DNA of 64,000 nt, from assembly GCF_905475345.1 (NCBI RefSeq), contig NC_066588.1, positions 11,918,473-11,982,472 on the forward strand, given 5' to 3'. Position numbers and translations under genes: made by a program. Below the pieces are notes generated by a model that had not been told where the DNA came from, made no database searches, and saw only the letters and a program-made list of their open reading frames with translations. Of this stretch, positions 44,820 to 57,119 are shown piece after piece (the stretch's first letter is position 1; the number at the start of each line of letters is the position of its first letter). This stretch comes from Vespula vulgaris. Taxonomy: Eukaryota > Arthropoda > Insecta > Hymenoptera > Vespidae.

Positions 44820-46200
44820 GAGCTCTCTATCTAGCTCTCTTTTTCTCTCTTCTCATCGCCTGATATTTATGTATCATTGCGATGAACGCATAGCATCCAA
44901 CGAAAATTAAAAAAAAAAAACGATTTCTGAGAATTTTACGGATTAATGGCGAATACGAATACGCATTATCAGTGCTTTTACATGAAAATCCTTTTCTTTT
45001 TACGATGATCCTAAATCGCAGAAAATAAACACGATCGTTAAAATGATAAATGTAGAGGAAAGAAAGAAACAGAAGAAGAAGATAACAAAAGGAAAGAGAA
45101 AAAGAGAATTTAAAAAAAAGACATGTCGAGCTAGCGTTCAGAATGAAATAAAAAAGAAAAACACAAGAATAAAAATTAAATAACGAAAAAACGCACCAAT
45201 GAGAAATTACGTGTAACGATTTTAGTTTCGCTAAAAGGATCCTTTCGAGCTTTATGTTCGAATATTAAGCTAGTTACGTATATAGCAAATGCGAGATAAC
45301 GTATTTATAAAGCGAATTGCGTTCCTTTCGTAATTTCTACTCTTTGGTATTTTGTTGAGGGCAATTAGACGAACGGACCTTTGACAAGTGTCTATAAATA
45401 AAGATCGACGAATACGTAAAGATCTAAATGCATGTTTCTCAACAAAATTCTGAACGACGCACGAGACGAAGTTATCTTTCTCTTTCAAAACTTTGACTTC
45501 TATTTCTCCTGACATTTCTGACTTCTCTCTTTCTCTCTCTCTCTTTCTCTTTCTTTCTCTCTCGTGATCTCCCTTCCTTTTTTTTTGTCTCGAACTCTAT
45601 CACTCCCTATCTTCGTTCCTCTTCGTCTTACGGACCACCCACGACTCTTGCCGAGGTCCTTTCATTCACGTCGACTTAACGTCGTTCTTCCTCGCACCAT
45701 GAATCAGTTTTGTTACCCCTTTCCGCTACTCTCGATCTTTTCCTTTGCCTCTCCATCACCCTTCGTGGTCACCTCTAATTTTACGGTTAGAATATCAAAC
45801 TTTGTCGCTTTCTTTATTTGATCAATTATATTTTAAACGGTATTAATATCTCAACACACTTCTTTCGCACGAAATTTGTTAGAAATTGTAAGAAAAAGAA
45901 AAAGGAAAAAGGACAACACACTTGCGACAAGTTTTGACGAGCTTGACAAATTTATATATTCTACAGAGACAGATTCGATTCATTAACTATTCGAGATCTA
46001 AAAATACAGAACGATAACTGCTTACGTCGGTTAAGAAAACAAAATTAGATCGTCGCGTGTACGAGACTCACCAATCACGTTGACGTAGCGATTCCCACTC
46101 GCAAAGATTCACCAAATTCTTGATCCTTCCAACTCTTCTCTCTTTCTCTCTCTTTCTCTCTCCTTCTTCTTATCACAGCTTTCGCCGTTTATAAGTCTCT
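44820..46200. other. Gene-free stretch
   Basis: AT-rich DNA, A-rich tracts (45060-45190), CT tracts (45525-45565, 46135-46165). The 81- to 85-codon frames at 45270-45515 and 45564-45821 lack splice sites and domains. Confidence 0.6.
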
Positions 46201-46319
46201 CGTCATGTCACGTCGTAACTGGATCCTCCAAGTCCCTCAAATCTCCTTCGCACCGATCGCACTGCACGTCACAAGTCCTTCTTCTCTGTCAGTCCAACTC
46301 TTTGATTTCTTTTTATCTT

Positions 46320-46345
46320 ACCTCTCTCTCTCTCTCTCTCTCTCT
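46320..46345. repeat. (CT)n microsatellite
   Basis: About 12 CT units. Confidence 0.92.
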
Positions 46346-46399
46346 TCTTTTTGTTCACTATGTCTTTTCTTCTCGTATTCTCTTAAATGTTCGCGATAA

Positions 46400-47300
46400 G
46401 AGATATCGAGAAGTATCGTGTCTCAGTCTCAGATCAAAACGAACTCAATCTGACATTAATCTTTATTTATACTCGCACGATTTGCGAGAAGAGAGAAGAA
46501 TCCACCGTAGATTTTTTAGTTTAGTCATATGATTAAGTAGAACGGTCGACGCAAGGATTGGAAAAAAGAATGAAAAGAATTTCAATAATGTTTTATTTCC
46601 TTTTTGATAATAAGATAAACTTTCACGATAATCGAGTTACTCGTTGGAAGATATTTTGAATAATCCTTCGGTGGTAGGACTAATCAAAAGTTTCGATAGG
46701 AGGAAAGGTCAACAATTATTTCGACCTTACCGAATTTTCAAGAAATCGCACGAAACGATCTTTGACACAAGGTTGCGATTGAAACGGAGGGAGACGATCA
46801 ATCAGTCAGTCACGTGGCAGTCGACGCCACGCTGATCGATCGCAAACGACCTTGGTATTCCGGCGTGGCTTCTCGTATCAGGGTCAGTAACGATGCATGA
46901 ATCGTCCTGATGATCTTCGACCTTCGTAATCTTTATTCCTCTTTTTATTCCAAGATAACTCGAAAAAGTTATCCTTACTATCGAACATACCAAATGGACT
47001 CTTCGTCCTTCTCTCACCCCCTTTATTACTTTTACTTTCCTCTACCTCGAGTAGAATAAAACTTTGAAACAAGTTCTCAGTTCACATAACCGGTGTCTCA
47101 ATAAATGCACGAATAGAACTCCTTGTCCATTTTTTCGATCATGTTCACCGAGCTTCACTTTGAGCGAAGGAAACGCGACGTACGAATAACGATATAAGAA
47201 AGTTATTATCTCCTTCTGTCTTCTGTCTTTTCTCTTCACGGCTGTTTCTTTCGAGAAGAGCCTGAAATAAATGAGAAAAGAGATGGAAGAGCGTTCTCCA
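46400..47300. other. Gene-free stretch, partly complex
   Basis: 46640-46900 is more complex and has a plus frame of 64 codons that is not ATG-initiated and has no acceptor. Several overlapping minus frames at 46800-47240 are mutually exclusive and unsupported. Confidence 0.5.
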
Positions 47301-47560
47301 AGAAGCTAGACGAAAGAAGAAGAGATGAGACACGTCCGTCCGCGAACTGTTCGCCAAACGCACTGAGGAACCCGGCGGCTGGTTCGCCGCTGACGTTGTG
47401 CCTCCGTGGCTTCGATTCCCGGATGGGCATGCGCTACATTCTGCGCTCCGATGGGGTTGCTTTTGCTACCACCGCTTCTGCCGAGTTGCCTAGCTTGCCT
47501 GCTACCGGCGTTCCTCTCCAACCACGGGGGTGCATCCACTGGAGTCTCGAAAAGAGAGAA
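47300..47560. other. GC-rich block open on both strands
   Basis: One of the more GC-rich segments. Three frames are open over 60-110 codons on the two strands, so none can be preferred. It could hide an exon (the minus strand has a long Arg/Ala/Gln-rich frame, 47641-47306) or be a regulatory island. Confidence 0.3.
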
Positions 47561-47689
47561 GAATATATATGGAGAAAGAGAGAGAGAGAGAGACGGAGAA
47601 AACATCCCCTTCTCGATCCTTTTCTTTTCTTTTTTCTTCAAAGATGCGCATAGGCTTGCTAACGTTCGCCATTGACGAACTTTAGCATA

Positions 47690-50540
47690 ACCTTCCTCTC
47701 TCTTTCTCTCTTTCTCTCTGTCTCTCTTTTTTTTTTATACGAATTTCCTTTCCCACATCTTCTTCTTCTATTAACTTTCTTTGACTTGTAGCTTCGATGA
47801 AATTGTTAATCAACTTTTCTTCCAGAGAGATAGTACGTAAGAATTAAAGTAATTGATAAAGTAATTGATAATCTTTATACGCACGTCCGTGTTCTGTCAA
47901 AAATACAAACAAAAATATTTTTTAAAAATTCTCATTTTTAATTACGAAACTTTACGGTCTCTTTGTATTTTTGATCGTAGGTATAAGAATATTTAATATT
48001 CATTGTATCGAATAACGTTTAGACCTCGACGTAAAAAATATTAGACTTTATTACAATAAAGAATGAAATGGATTCGTTATTAGTATTGTTTTTTTGTAAA
48101 TCTTTAAGAATTATTCTTTTTCGATTATCTTTTATACGAAGGAATGAGTTATGGTCAGAACGAGATAAGCGACGTGACAGGTTTTAGGATTTAATTAGAT
48201 TCGTTCGATACGAGAACTCTCGTCCTTGTTCGTCGTCAACTAACTAACTGCCGTAAACGTTCTCGAGTCCTGTCGATGTCTCATTGTTTAACACGTTACG
48301 AAGCGAGCCTTCGGAAACCTTCGATCTTTTCCGTAAATACTTTATCTTTATTGGTAGATCTTTGCTATCGACAGATACGTCTTTCGTAACACGATATTAT
48401 TCGAAAATTCGAAGGAAAAGAAAAAAAACCTGTAAATAAAGATGAATAACGCGAAGGGAAATAATCAAAGGCAAAGGAAAATCTTCCTATAGTAAATAAA
48501 GTGTAGCGTAGATAATTATTATAGATTGATATATTGACGTATAATGCATACGGATTGATTATCGTCTATGATAATGTGCCAGCTTTCAAGAATGGAACAA
48601 TGAGCCGATGGATTTACGCGATTTCAGAAGTTACGACTACAATGCCGCGATAATAATTAATTATCTAAATGAAGCGCTATAAGCAAGAACGTTGTAACGA
48701 TGCAGAAGGAATCGATCGAAATTCATTCCAAGTCTTTGCAATTTCAATTGACGAGGAAATACATGAAAAGTTAAACGATAGGAATCAAGATGAAAGGTAG
48801 AAATAAAGCAAAACTTTCAATCGGAAAAGAAGTATTCAATGTTCATCGAAACTCGAGCTTCCGTTCGACCGATTCGAAAGACGAGGAAAGATTTTAGAAG
48901 CGTTCGTTTAAAATCCGTAACAAAATTTGAACGTCATCGAATAGAAAAAAAAAAGAAAGGAAAAAGAGAAAAGAAATGTTCAATCTTGAATTCGAAACTT
49001 TCGATTCGACGAATTATTTTTTCCTTTTTTTTTTGCGACGTGAAGGAAAAGAACGGCTAGATAAATATAATTAAAATTTTTCCTAACGAAAGCGTTGAAA
49101 TTTTTCTTAGCAAAGAAAAAAATCTTCAGTCGGTTAATGCATTTCTTTTAAAACGAAACGTACGGAACGTTAGTATGTAATTAGCGTCGTTCTGGAAACA
49201 TCACTAAAAACCTTGTTCGGACCTTAATGTGTTAACCAAATACTTGCAAGTGAAAGGTAAAAGAGTTCATTTGAAGTTGTTACAAGAGAGGTAGAATGAT
49301 TCAGCTTATCATGGTAAACATCAACGTTTTATTCTTCTCGAGTTGTTTTACTCGTTGCTTATTTCAAGTTTCAAGAGAGAAAGAAAGAAGAATGAGTAGG
49401 AATGACAATGACTTGTTAAAAAGTATATCGATTGTTACGAAATAATACTGATTATTTACAATATGATACTTTGATCTTTAATAAAAATTAAATAATTCGA
49501 TGTATCGTTAATCGAATATGTTTCTTTGAAGTTCTTAAGATAAATCGACACTCGTCTTTTTTAAACATTTTATTTTTTACTCATCATATCCTATACATTT
49601 TTTATAAAAATATATACACGAACGAATCTTACTATGCGTATGAATATATCGCTTAACTCTACTTCTTCAAAATTTGTGATGTGTCTTAGACACATATTTG
49701 ATTGAAAAATTTTACTGTAAGATCGGTTTTTGAAAAAAAAAGAAAATAAAAAATTATTCTACGACATGAAAAATATTTTTTTTTTCATCGTAATAGTGAT
49801 GATTCGTATTTACAAAACACGATTCATATATATCGCTATTCTATTTTAACAGGATAAAATGAAAGGTTTGTATCTCAAAAAAGATTTTTCATAGGACTAT
49901 TAAATAAATCACGAAGTTTATATTATTATTAAAACTTAAAACATTCATTCGTATATATTATAACTAATGAAATTCTTGCTTGGAAATGATCGTACGGAAC
50001 GTAGATTAATAATATCGATCATTACTATTTTCTCTTTCTCTGTAACAGAATTGTCATAGAAAAATAAATAGAAATCGGCAGCAAATATCACAAACGAGTA
50101 CACAACTCATAATCGATCGAACATTAATCAATCAAGTGAGTATGAAATAAGAGAGATAGATAGTTAAATAAAGAGCTCCAAATATGTGAGGGTACTTTAT
50201 CAGTAAACGTATTTGACACGTGATTGTAAGAATTTTATCGACACTACTAAATATTCATACGAATTAAGATACGTTCGTTCTTCGTCTTTTCTTTTCTATC
50301 TATCTTATTTAGTATACCTCATATTTAGAAGTACTTGTGCGTATTAACTTGTGTGTGTTATAATAAAGAAATTGTTTATAGAAAGAAAAACAAAGAGAGA
50401 TAGATAGATAAACGGATCGACAGAAAAAGGATATTTAATGTTAATCCGATATAAACAAACACATACATTAAGACAATATTCGTCCTTGTCAATATCGTGT
50501 TGCCGTTGTAACGAGATATACATACGTATAGAACGCGGAA
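47690..50540. other. Gene-free stretch
   Basis: CT tract (47695-47725), then AT-richer DNA with A/T tracts and no coding or RNA gene signal. Around 48160-48310 the sequence is more complex but unassigned. Confidence 0.6.
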
Positions 50541-50798
50541 GAGTAGAGAGTTCTCACACGGTGGTTGCTTCGAGCGCGACCGAGAGAACGAGAAACCCAG
50601 TTAACTCGGCAGGTTGATTACGCGCGGCAGGTGTCACACTGGCGAAGTTAGCAAGTTTCGCGTAACCGCACGAAATACCTTACGACTTACGAGCGTCGGA
50701 GTTTCGCAAGCTTACCGTCGTCCGAGAACGTCTACTGGTCCACTTTGCACTTAATTGCACTCGCGATCAGACTGTGTTCGGAGACTTTTCGCTTTAAG
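50540..50798 (+). promoter_or_regulatory. Candidate noncoding first exon / promoter region
   Basis: A compact GC-richer stretch rises out of AT-rich DNA, with many CpGs and CAGTT/TCAG initiator-like words (about 50599 and 50767). It ends in TTTAAG followed by GTAATG at 50799, a good splice donor. Several stops in every frame make it noncoding, as expected of a 5' UTR exon. No TATA box or confident downstream promoter element was found, so the transcription start is undefined. It could feed a plus-strand gene downstream, such as one using the 56690-56755 exon. Confidence 0.3.
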
Positions 50799-50996
50799 GT
50801 AATGGTCACGATCGACTGAGAGACATATATACATATAAGTGTATACAAGAAAATTGAATGTTTTCAAGAATTGTTCGTAGATTTAATAATCACTATTCAA
50901 TAATAAATTCAATAATCACTAAAACACAGATCTCACATAATCACAAATATGTCGATGCTCAGAATCTATGATAAAAGAGTGATAGAAAGAAAAAGA

Positions 50997-51000
<4 letters not shown>

Positions 51001-51032
<32 letters not shown>
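51001..51032. repeat. (GA)n microsatellite
   Basis: About 15 GA units. Confidence 0.94.
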
Positions 51033-51038
<6 letters not shown>

Positions 51039-51439
51039 GATGAGGACAAACGATTAAATTCGAGGGTAAACCTTGCTCCCATTTGACGATCCCACGTAGT
51101 TTTCTTTGAAACGTTCTATCGCGATTTTCGGAGCGAGAAGAATCGACGAATAGGAGATAATCCATTCTATCGTACTGTTCAATCTTCTCCAATTGGACTT
51201 TCGTGATGGGCAACCCCCAGGAATCGCAGCTCGAAATGAATCCGGCGAATACGACGTTCGATTCTATCGACTGGCCCTTCTATGAGACCGGTTTGCTTTT
51301 CATGAGGACGATGTTTCCTTCTCGGAGTGAATCGATCAATCGATTTAAAAGGTTTATAGACTATTTCTTCAAACGGAATCGACTACAATGTCCATTTTCG
51401 AACTATCAAAATTTTCTTTGTGATATGGGCTAGCTATGT

Positions 51440-53330
51440 AACTATCTAACGATCGAATTGGTTTTTAACAACTCGAGAATACATTCAACTTTTAATACTC
51501 GATTGAACGAAAACATTTCAATTAAAAGTGATACTTTTGACAAGCACGTATAATCGCTTTTAAGTTTCAAAAGATAAAATGTAGAAAAAGGAAGTGGAAA
51601 TTACGTTTCCGTAGAAATTAGAAATATTGATTGATATCGAGAGAATAAAACTAGAGTGTGATCGTTGAAAAGTAGAATAGATATATGGACGGTTTATTTT
51701 GAAAGTGATGTAGTGGATTTTTTTAAAAAATGAGATATCGCATAATTCGTGATTATTTTAATATAAACTTTTTATTTATAACCATTTAAAAAGTGCCAAT
51801 GCTTTGTTCAATTTAAAATTGACCAATAAAAGAAATTGCGTAGCGATTAAAATGCTAATTAATTAATTGATTTTCTCGAAACAACAAAAAGTAGACTTGC
51901 ACTACTTTCAGAATAAATGATTCATATAGTGAAAGCAAAAATTCCAGTGAAATCGTCGAATGATTTAAAGAGATCGAGGTCCCGGATACGGAAACACGAT
52001 TAAAGACAATCTCGAATGAAAACGTAGGTTACTACTTTTTAGATCTCTAATAAGATTTAAAAGAAGCGAATTAGCTGAGTGATTTGATGAAAATCTGATT
52101 GAGTTCGTGGCGAAGTAAGGAATCAAAAAACTTCCGGAAAGATAAGAGATCGAACTAATCGTAAATACATACTGTGAATGCTTCTTAATGTCTCCCCTTT
52201 TCACGAAAGAGATTAGAAAAAGGAGAAGAAGAAAAATAAGAAAGAAAATGAAAACGAATGATGTGAATAAATCTGTAAAAAACTTACATGTATATACTTA
52301 TACAACTCAGTTATAAGTTATATTATAGAATAAAAGAATACAAAAGTAACAACGATGAAATTTGTTAAAGTAAATAATTATTTACGTAATAAATTTTATT
52401 AATTAATCTTATCAATTTTCTTAACGTAAATAATTAATCCTTAACGTAAATAATTACGAACGATACGAAAATTATGTAGAAAATTAAATAGAACAAATTT
52501 TTTGAGCGATACGATTTAATCAAAATCTTTAAAAATTTTATATCAGTATGTATTATTTGCGATGATAAATATAAGCTTGCGAGCACGTGCACGGATGGTT
52601 TATTTCTAAAATATAAAAAAAAATTTAGAGAGCCGGTTATGAGATTAGCAGCCTATTCTTTTAGAAAACGTTTTCAGAGCAGCTATTTTTGTCTCCCGTC
52701 AACGAGAGTTCCGAGAATCGCTTTAACTATCGTCAACGCGCATTTTGAAAGGTAGAGGAGTGAACTTTGTTAAAAAAAAAAAAAAAAGAAAAAAAAATTG
52801 GAGGAAGGGAAAGAGAGAGTAGTAGTTGAGTGATCGTATATCGAGAAGGACTGAGACATACATAGAACAAAATTATATTCGTTATTAAACAGTTCGTTTA
52901 CTTTTTACTACTCTAATCCTGAATGATCCTACATAAATATATTATATTGTAAAACTAGTATATATTTATTATATAATTGTATAAAATTATTTACTATTTA
53001 TTATATATTTGTATAGAACTATTCACTGTTTACTATTTATTACATGTTTGTATAAAACCATTTACTATTTACTATTTTTTAAATATTTATAAAACTATTA
53101 TATATTTATCATATAACTATATTTAAAACTTGTTGTATAATCTCGTTTTTCTACAAATCACTTTCTATTATCATTTAATAATAGATAAAAGCAATATCGT
53201 CAAAAATCAAATAAATTCATCAAAAGAATGATTAGATTCTTCTAAATAATTTTTAAGAGCAATGAAAGAAATCGAAATTCACGAAGAGACAATTAAATCG
53301 AAATAATAACTTTTACAGTTGAGAAGATTA
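51440..53330. other. AT-rich gene-free stretch
   Basis: No gene. It contains an imperfect AT minisatellite at 52930-53130, in which GTATAAAA-like and TTACTATTTATTA-like words recur every 32-39 bp, and an A15 run at 52772. Confidence 0.6.
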
Positions 53331-53560
53331 TCCTTTCGACTTTATACCTGCCGGCACGACATTAATTCCACGATTATTAATCGCGAAAGACATTATTAAC
53401 TCCTCAGAAATGTTCGAGGATCGTAGCGGAACTCGCAGACGGTTTAAAATGCGTAAGGAATGCATGCGAGAGCGTGCCACGAAAGACGAGAAGTTCGCGT
53501 CCCTTAGATATCCTTGACGAAAGTACCGCGAGTCTTATGATAATGAAGGAAAGTTAATCA
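53330..53560. promoter_or_regulatory. Complex block, candidate conserved noncoding element
   Basis: GC-richer DNA with ATTAATTCC and GATTATTAATCGCG near 53360-53383, giving several TAAT cores in opposite orientations. No open frame with splice support. Confidence 0.25.
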
Positions 53561-56490
53561 TGTACCTCGAACAGACGTTGACTATGCTCGGTAGAAGGAT
53601 GAGAAGGTTGAATTCACGGTCGAACACCGAGTAGCGAATGTCTCCTTCTTAAAACACCTGTGGATTTTCTGTTCTTTTTGCGATATTGTTTTTTTATCAA
53701 GACGAAAGAAAAGAAAAGCGGAAGAAAAAAGATAAGAAAGAAAGACAGATACGAAAAAAGAATACACACGTCGCGATTTTAAACACGGTCATCTCTCACG
53801 ATTCTTTTCCTACTACTTTTCTTTCGTTTAATTTTTCTTTTCTTTTTTTTTTGTTCTAAATTCGTTGAAAAGATCTGATATCATCATAAAATTCGTACGT
53901 GAATGGAAATATCCACGATTATATTTTTCTCTGTCCTTACTTTACATTTTTCGTAATTCTTTTTTGCTTTTGTATCGTTTATCGATTCCACCGATACAGA
54001 TATAAGGGTAATTCTACGGAAAGTCGAAGACGAACGAATGATCGATGAGCATCTCCTTAAGCGCGCGCTTCTCTCGAAAAGCAAGGATTTCTTTCAGCCG
54101 ATACAAATCGTCGTAAACGTTAGAAGGGATAGAGAAAGACGGAGAAAGTATTCGTCGACGACGGCGCCCTTCGAAGCTTTTCGTATCGCGTAACCAAAGA
54201 AATAACTTACGTTCCCATTCGAGCCAAACTCAGCCCAACCCAGCCCAACTCAGTCTGTCCCTCCTTCTCTCTCTTTACTTCCTTTAACTTCTCCCTTTTG
54301 CCCTTCGTTTTCGAAGTATCGAAAGAAAAATGCGTTTGCATCGTGCCAGCGATCGTTCGGTGCAAAACGGATGATAGAGATGTAATTCGAAAGATACCGA
54401 CACGATCTTAAATCACGGACTTTAATGGCGATTTGAACGTGTCTCGTCTGTAGACGAAACGTAATTTCTTCGAGATCAAGAAGAAAGAAAAAAAAAAGGG
54501 TCATGAGACAGGTTCAACTCATTTTTCTAATCACACAGGACCCTCTACGTTTTTTGGTATATTTCATTTTCCGTACGTTTACGTACGACACGAAACGTTT
54601 AACATGGCCGACACGATTCCACGAGTCAATTCGTAAAAAATTCCCGAGCGTGCTATAAAGTAAAAGAAAAATAAAAGATAAAAAATAAAGGAGAAATAGG
54701 GACGCGGAGGATTTCGGACGATCTAATTTTCCAAAGACCCTACAACAAGTACCGTGTATAACCGACATAAATCAAAGAACTCTTATCAGACGCGAAAGAT
54801 TGGCAACGAGTTTCCATACCTTCTGTCGAGAGTCTCGAAACCTTTTTCCCTTTTTTTTCTAACCTGTAACGCAGATAATAAGCAAGCGTAAGGGCTCCTT
54901 AGTACTCGAGGGAGTACGGAAGGAAATATTCCGTTGGAAGGAACGACGTAGGGGATTGCACCCCTAAAGGAACTTGGTAACAGAAAAGAGAGAAAGAATA
55001 AGAAAGAAAAAGAGAGAGAGAGAGAGAGAGAAAGAGAGATAGATAGATAGAGCGAAAGAGAAAGAGAGAGAGAGAGAGAGAGGAAGACATTGAGCCCGAC
55101 GATTTGATAAAATAATCCGATATAAGTTCACGGGACTTGGGCTTTTTCGCGCCGAGTCTGCAAGAGTAGAGGAGCGAATTTTACCCTCGAAATGAGAAGA
55201 GAGAGAGAAAGAGAGATGGAAGAACTCGATAGAGAACCCCTCGCGTTACATTGCGAGAAAATCTAATGAATTTAAGCCGTCAATAATACGTGACACAGGG
55301 CAAAGGGAATACCATGAACCATACTTGTTCTCTTTATTCCATTAGATGTACTTAAAACTGACCTTTGTTCCACGATACTTCGACAAAAACGTATCTACAA
55401 ATTAGATTTGTATGCGAGACTAATGGAATTCTTATAAATGTAAATAATTGAAATTAATTCTTTGACGAGTAGATTTAAAACAATAATTTGAGTATTATCT
55501 AAGTAATTAGTTTGGTTTAATTACGTACCCTCTACTATATATATATATATGTGTGCAAATACTCAACACAGAAGGGATTAACTAAAATAGTAGCAGGGAG
55601 GGTTCACTCTCGATCGTTACTGATCGTGTCTACTACCACTAAGCAACTAACTCGAACGCAGTCACTGTGAAATTAACGAATTTTTCATAATAGATACATT
55701 GCCTTGTCGCTTCAACGAAAATGTCGAATCATTTATGAAGTAAATCATTAGGTCATTCTATCATTTTCTATATTCAGGATAATTGTTTTACAAAATCTAT
55801 GTTCTTTCGTAAATCAGGGATTAATGTTTCCTTTTTTATATTTAGTAGATATAATTACATTTAATAGATACTTGTATAATATTAAATATTAAATATTTAA
55901 TAACTTTGAATTAAACTTTAAACATTTCATAATAATTTTTAATAGATATTTGTATAATATTAAATATGAGATATTTAATAATACTTTCTCCTTTCATTTA
56001 CAAATAATGCGAATAGATGAATAGATCGAATAAAAGATTTGCAACTTTCTATATAAATATAATAAGTATATCGAGATAGTTTCTTTCAACCTACCAAATG
56101 TACACTCTCTCTCACTTTCTATTACAGACTGTATAAATCCGTTATCAAATCACTTTGTCATGTCTCTATCGTCATTACTTTCATAACTAATTAAAACGTA
56201 ACTCTCTTTCATTCGTACAACGCATACACCTCTGATATCACCTATACCAAAGAACAAACCTTACATCTATTTGATTATCTAAGATATTAGCAGATATTAC
56301 TTTAAGAAAAGGTTTCAATGAATTACGGCAATTAATTTTTAAGAGTAACCGATCGGAGCTGGTTCTAATTAAACGAACGTACGTTCGAATCCGACCCTTC
56401 TAAAAGATAAATTGCTACGCGCGTTCGAAAGTCGAGAAAGCACAAAAGTCTTTCGTCCCTAGGAGAACCCGATACTTCTCGTTCGTACGT
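53560..56490. other. Gene-free stretch
   Basis: Mixed DNA with A/G-rich tracts, repeats of CAGCCCAA (about 54228-54250), and a GA array at 55010-55082. 55430-56300 is AT-rich. No gene is supported. Confidence 0.6.
55010..55082. repeat. GA/GATA microsatellite
   Basis: GA arrays separated by GATAGATAGATA. Confidence 0.93.
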
Positions 56491-56590
56491 TGAATTCCTT
56501 CCTCTCCTGCAGAGCCACGACCGTTGGGCAAGGCTAATAGGCTTCGCGAAATTAATTACTCACATTTGCATAATCCCCCGTAAACGTTTT
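56490..56590. promoter_or_regulatory. Homeodomain/POU-type site cluster
   Basis: AAATTAATTACTC, ATTTGCAT and GCATAATCCCC (56568-56578) lie within about 30 bp. The last 11-mer also occurs in candidate enhancer A at 40947-40957. Its position just upstream of a candidate exon suggests an intronic regulatory element. This is inference from motif content. Confidence 0.3.
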
Positions 56591-56599
56591 TCTCTTGTA

Positions 56600-56663
56600 C
56601 CTCTTTCTCCTCCTTTCTCTTTCTCTTTCTCTTTCTCTTTCTCTTTCTCTTTCTCTTTCTCTC
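56600..56663. repeat. (TTTCTC)n hexanucleotide microsatellite
   Basis: About ten TTTCTC units, immediately upstream of the acceptor at 56688-56689. It extends the polypyrimidine tract of that candidate intron. Confidence 0.93.
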
Positions 56664-56689
56664 ATCCTCTTTTTCTCTTGCTTCTGTAG

Positions 56690-56755
56690 GTGGTTTCTCC
56701 TACATCTCAGGCAGGGCAACAACCTGCTATGGTACCTATACTTAGATACGTTCAG
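56690..56755 (+). CDS. Candidate 66-nt coding micro-exon, unidentified protein
   Basis: A textbook-looking acceptor (long pyrimidine tract ending TTGCTTCTGTAG at 56689) is followed by 66 nt and then CAG/GTAACG at 56756. One frame gives 22 codons in phase 0/0: VVSPTSQAGQQ followed by PAMVPILRYVQ. A second frame is also open, while the third has a stop. The VPILRY string resembles the linker just before the chitin-binding consensus of some insect cuticular proteins, but that domain is not in the window, so the family stays open. The exon length is divisible by three, so it could be skipped without shifting frame, making alternative splicing possible. Confidence 0.5.
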
Positions 56756-56799
56756 GTAACGAACGAGTAATTCTCGCCTTGAGAGAAATTTGTAATCAC

Positions 56800-57080
56800 C
56801 TTAATAATACTCTCACGCTTCTTCGATTATCACTCTTGTTCTTTTTCTTTTTCTTGTTTTTCTTTTCCTTTTTCTTTTCTTTTCTTTTTTTTTCCAGTCA
56901 CTTATATTCCATCCCAGTACTTTACCTTTCTTTCTCTTTTATAATATTAGCGTGCGTCGTTCGTTACGATGGAAACCGCTACGTTATGCCATTGCGTACT
57001 CTACCTCGTCGCGGTTCTGAACGACGATGTCCTCTCGACATCATCCTTCTCGACGTCGCTCGGCTACGCCATGGATAACG
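56800..57080. other. Pyrimidine tract and complex block, possible downstream exon region
   Basis: A TTTTC-rich tract (56840-56895) ends in TTTTTTTTCCAG at 56897, and the following DNA is open in two plus frames for about 60 codons to stops near 57078 and 57100. Another acceptor-like TATAATATTAG ends near 56950. This could be a last exon after 56690-56755, but no frame is preferable and no domain is visible. Confidence 0.2.
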
Positions 57081-57094
57081 AGATTTGTCGTCCA

Positions 57095-57111
57095 GGATAA
57101 TTAGATTATCC
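57095..57111. promoter_or_regulatory. Palindromic paired-class homeodomain (P3-type) site
   Basis: GGATAATTAGATTATCC is a perfect inverted repeat of seven bases around TAG. It embeds TAAT-N3-ATTA, the spacing bound by dimers of paired-type homeodomains, and GGATAA/TTATCC outer halves. In vivo binding is unknown. Confidence 0.45.
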
Positions 57112-57119
57112 ATACTCTA

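Noticed and set aside
46168..46195. TATCACAG, the seed of the miR-2 family
   Set aside because: The following bases do not match known members, and no hairpin partner is visible nearby.
46644..46835. 64-codon plus frame with mixed composition
   Set aside because: It does not start with ATG and has no acceptor, donor or domain.
51203..51433. 76-codon plus-strand ATG frame
   Set aside because: The opposite strand overlaps with another open frame, and no splice signals or recognisable motif are present.
54200..54265. Minus-strand donor-like GTAAGT near 54211
   Set aside because: The preceding sequence is a CAGCCCAA-type short repeat with no convincing exon frame.
56341..56413. tRNA-like TTCGAATCC (T-loop word) at about 56383
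   Set aside because: The flanking bases do not pair as a T stem, and no D or anticodon arm could be built.
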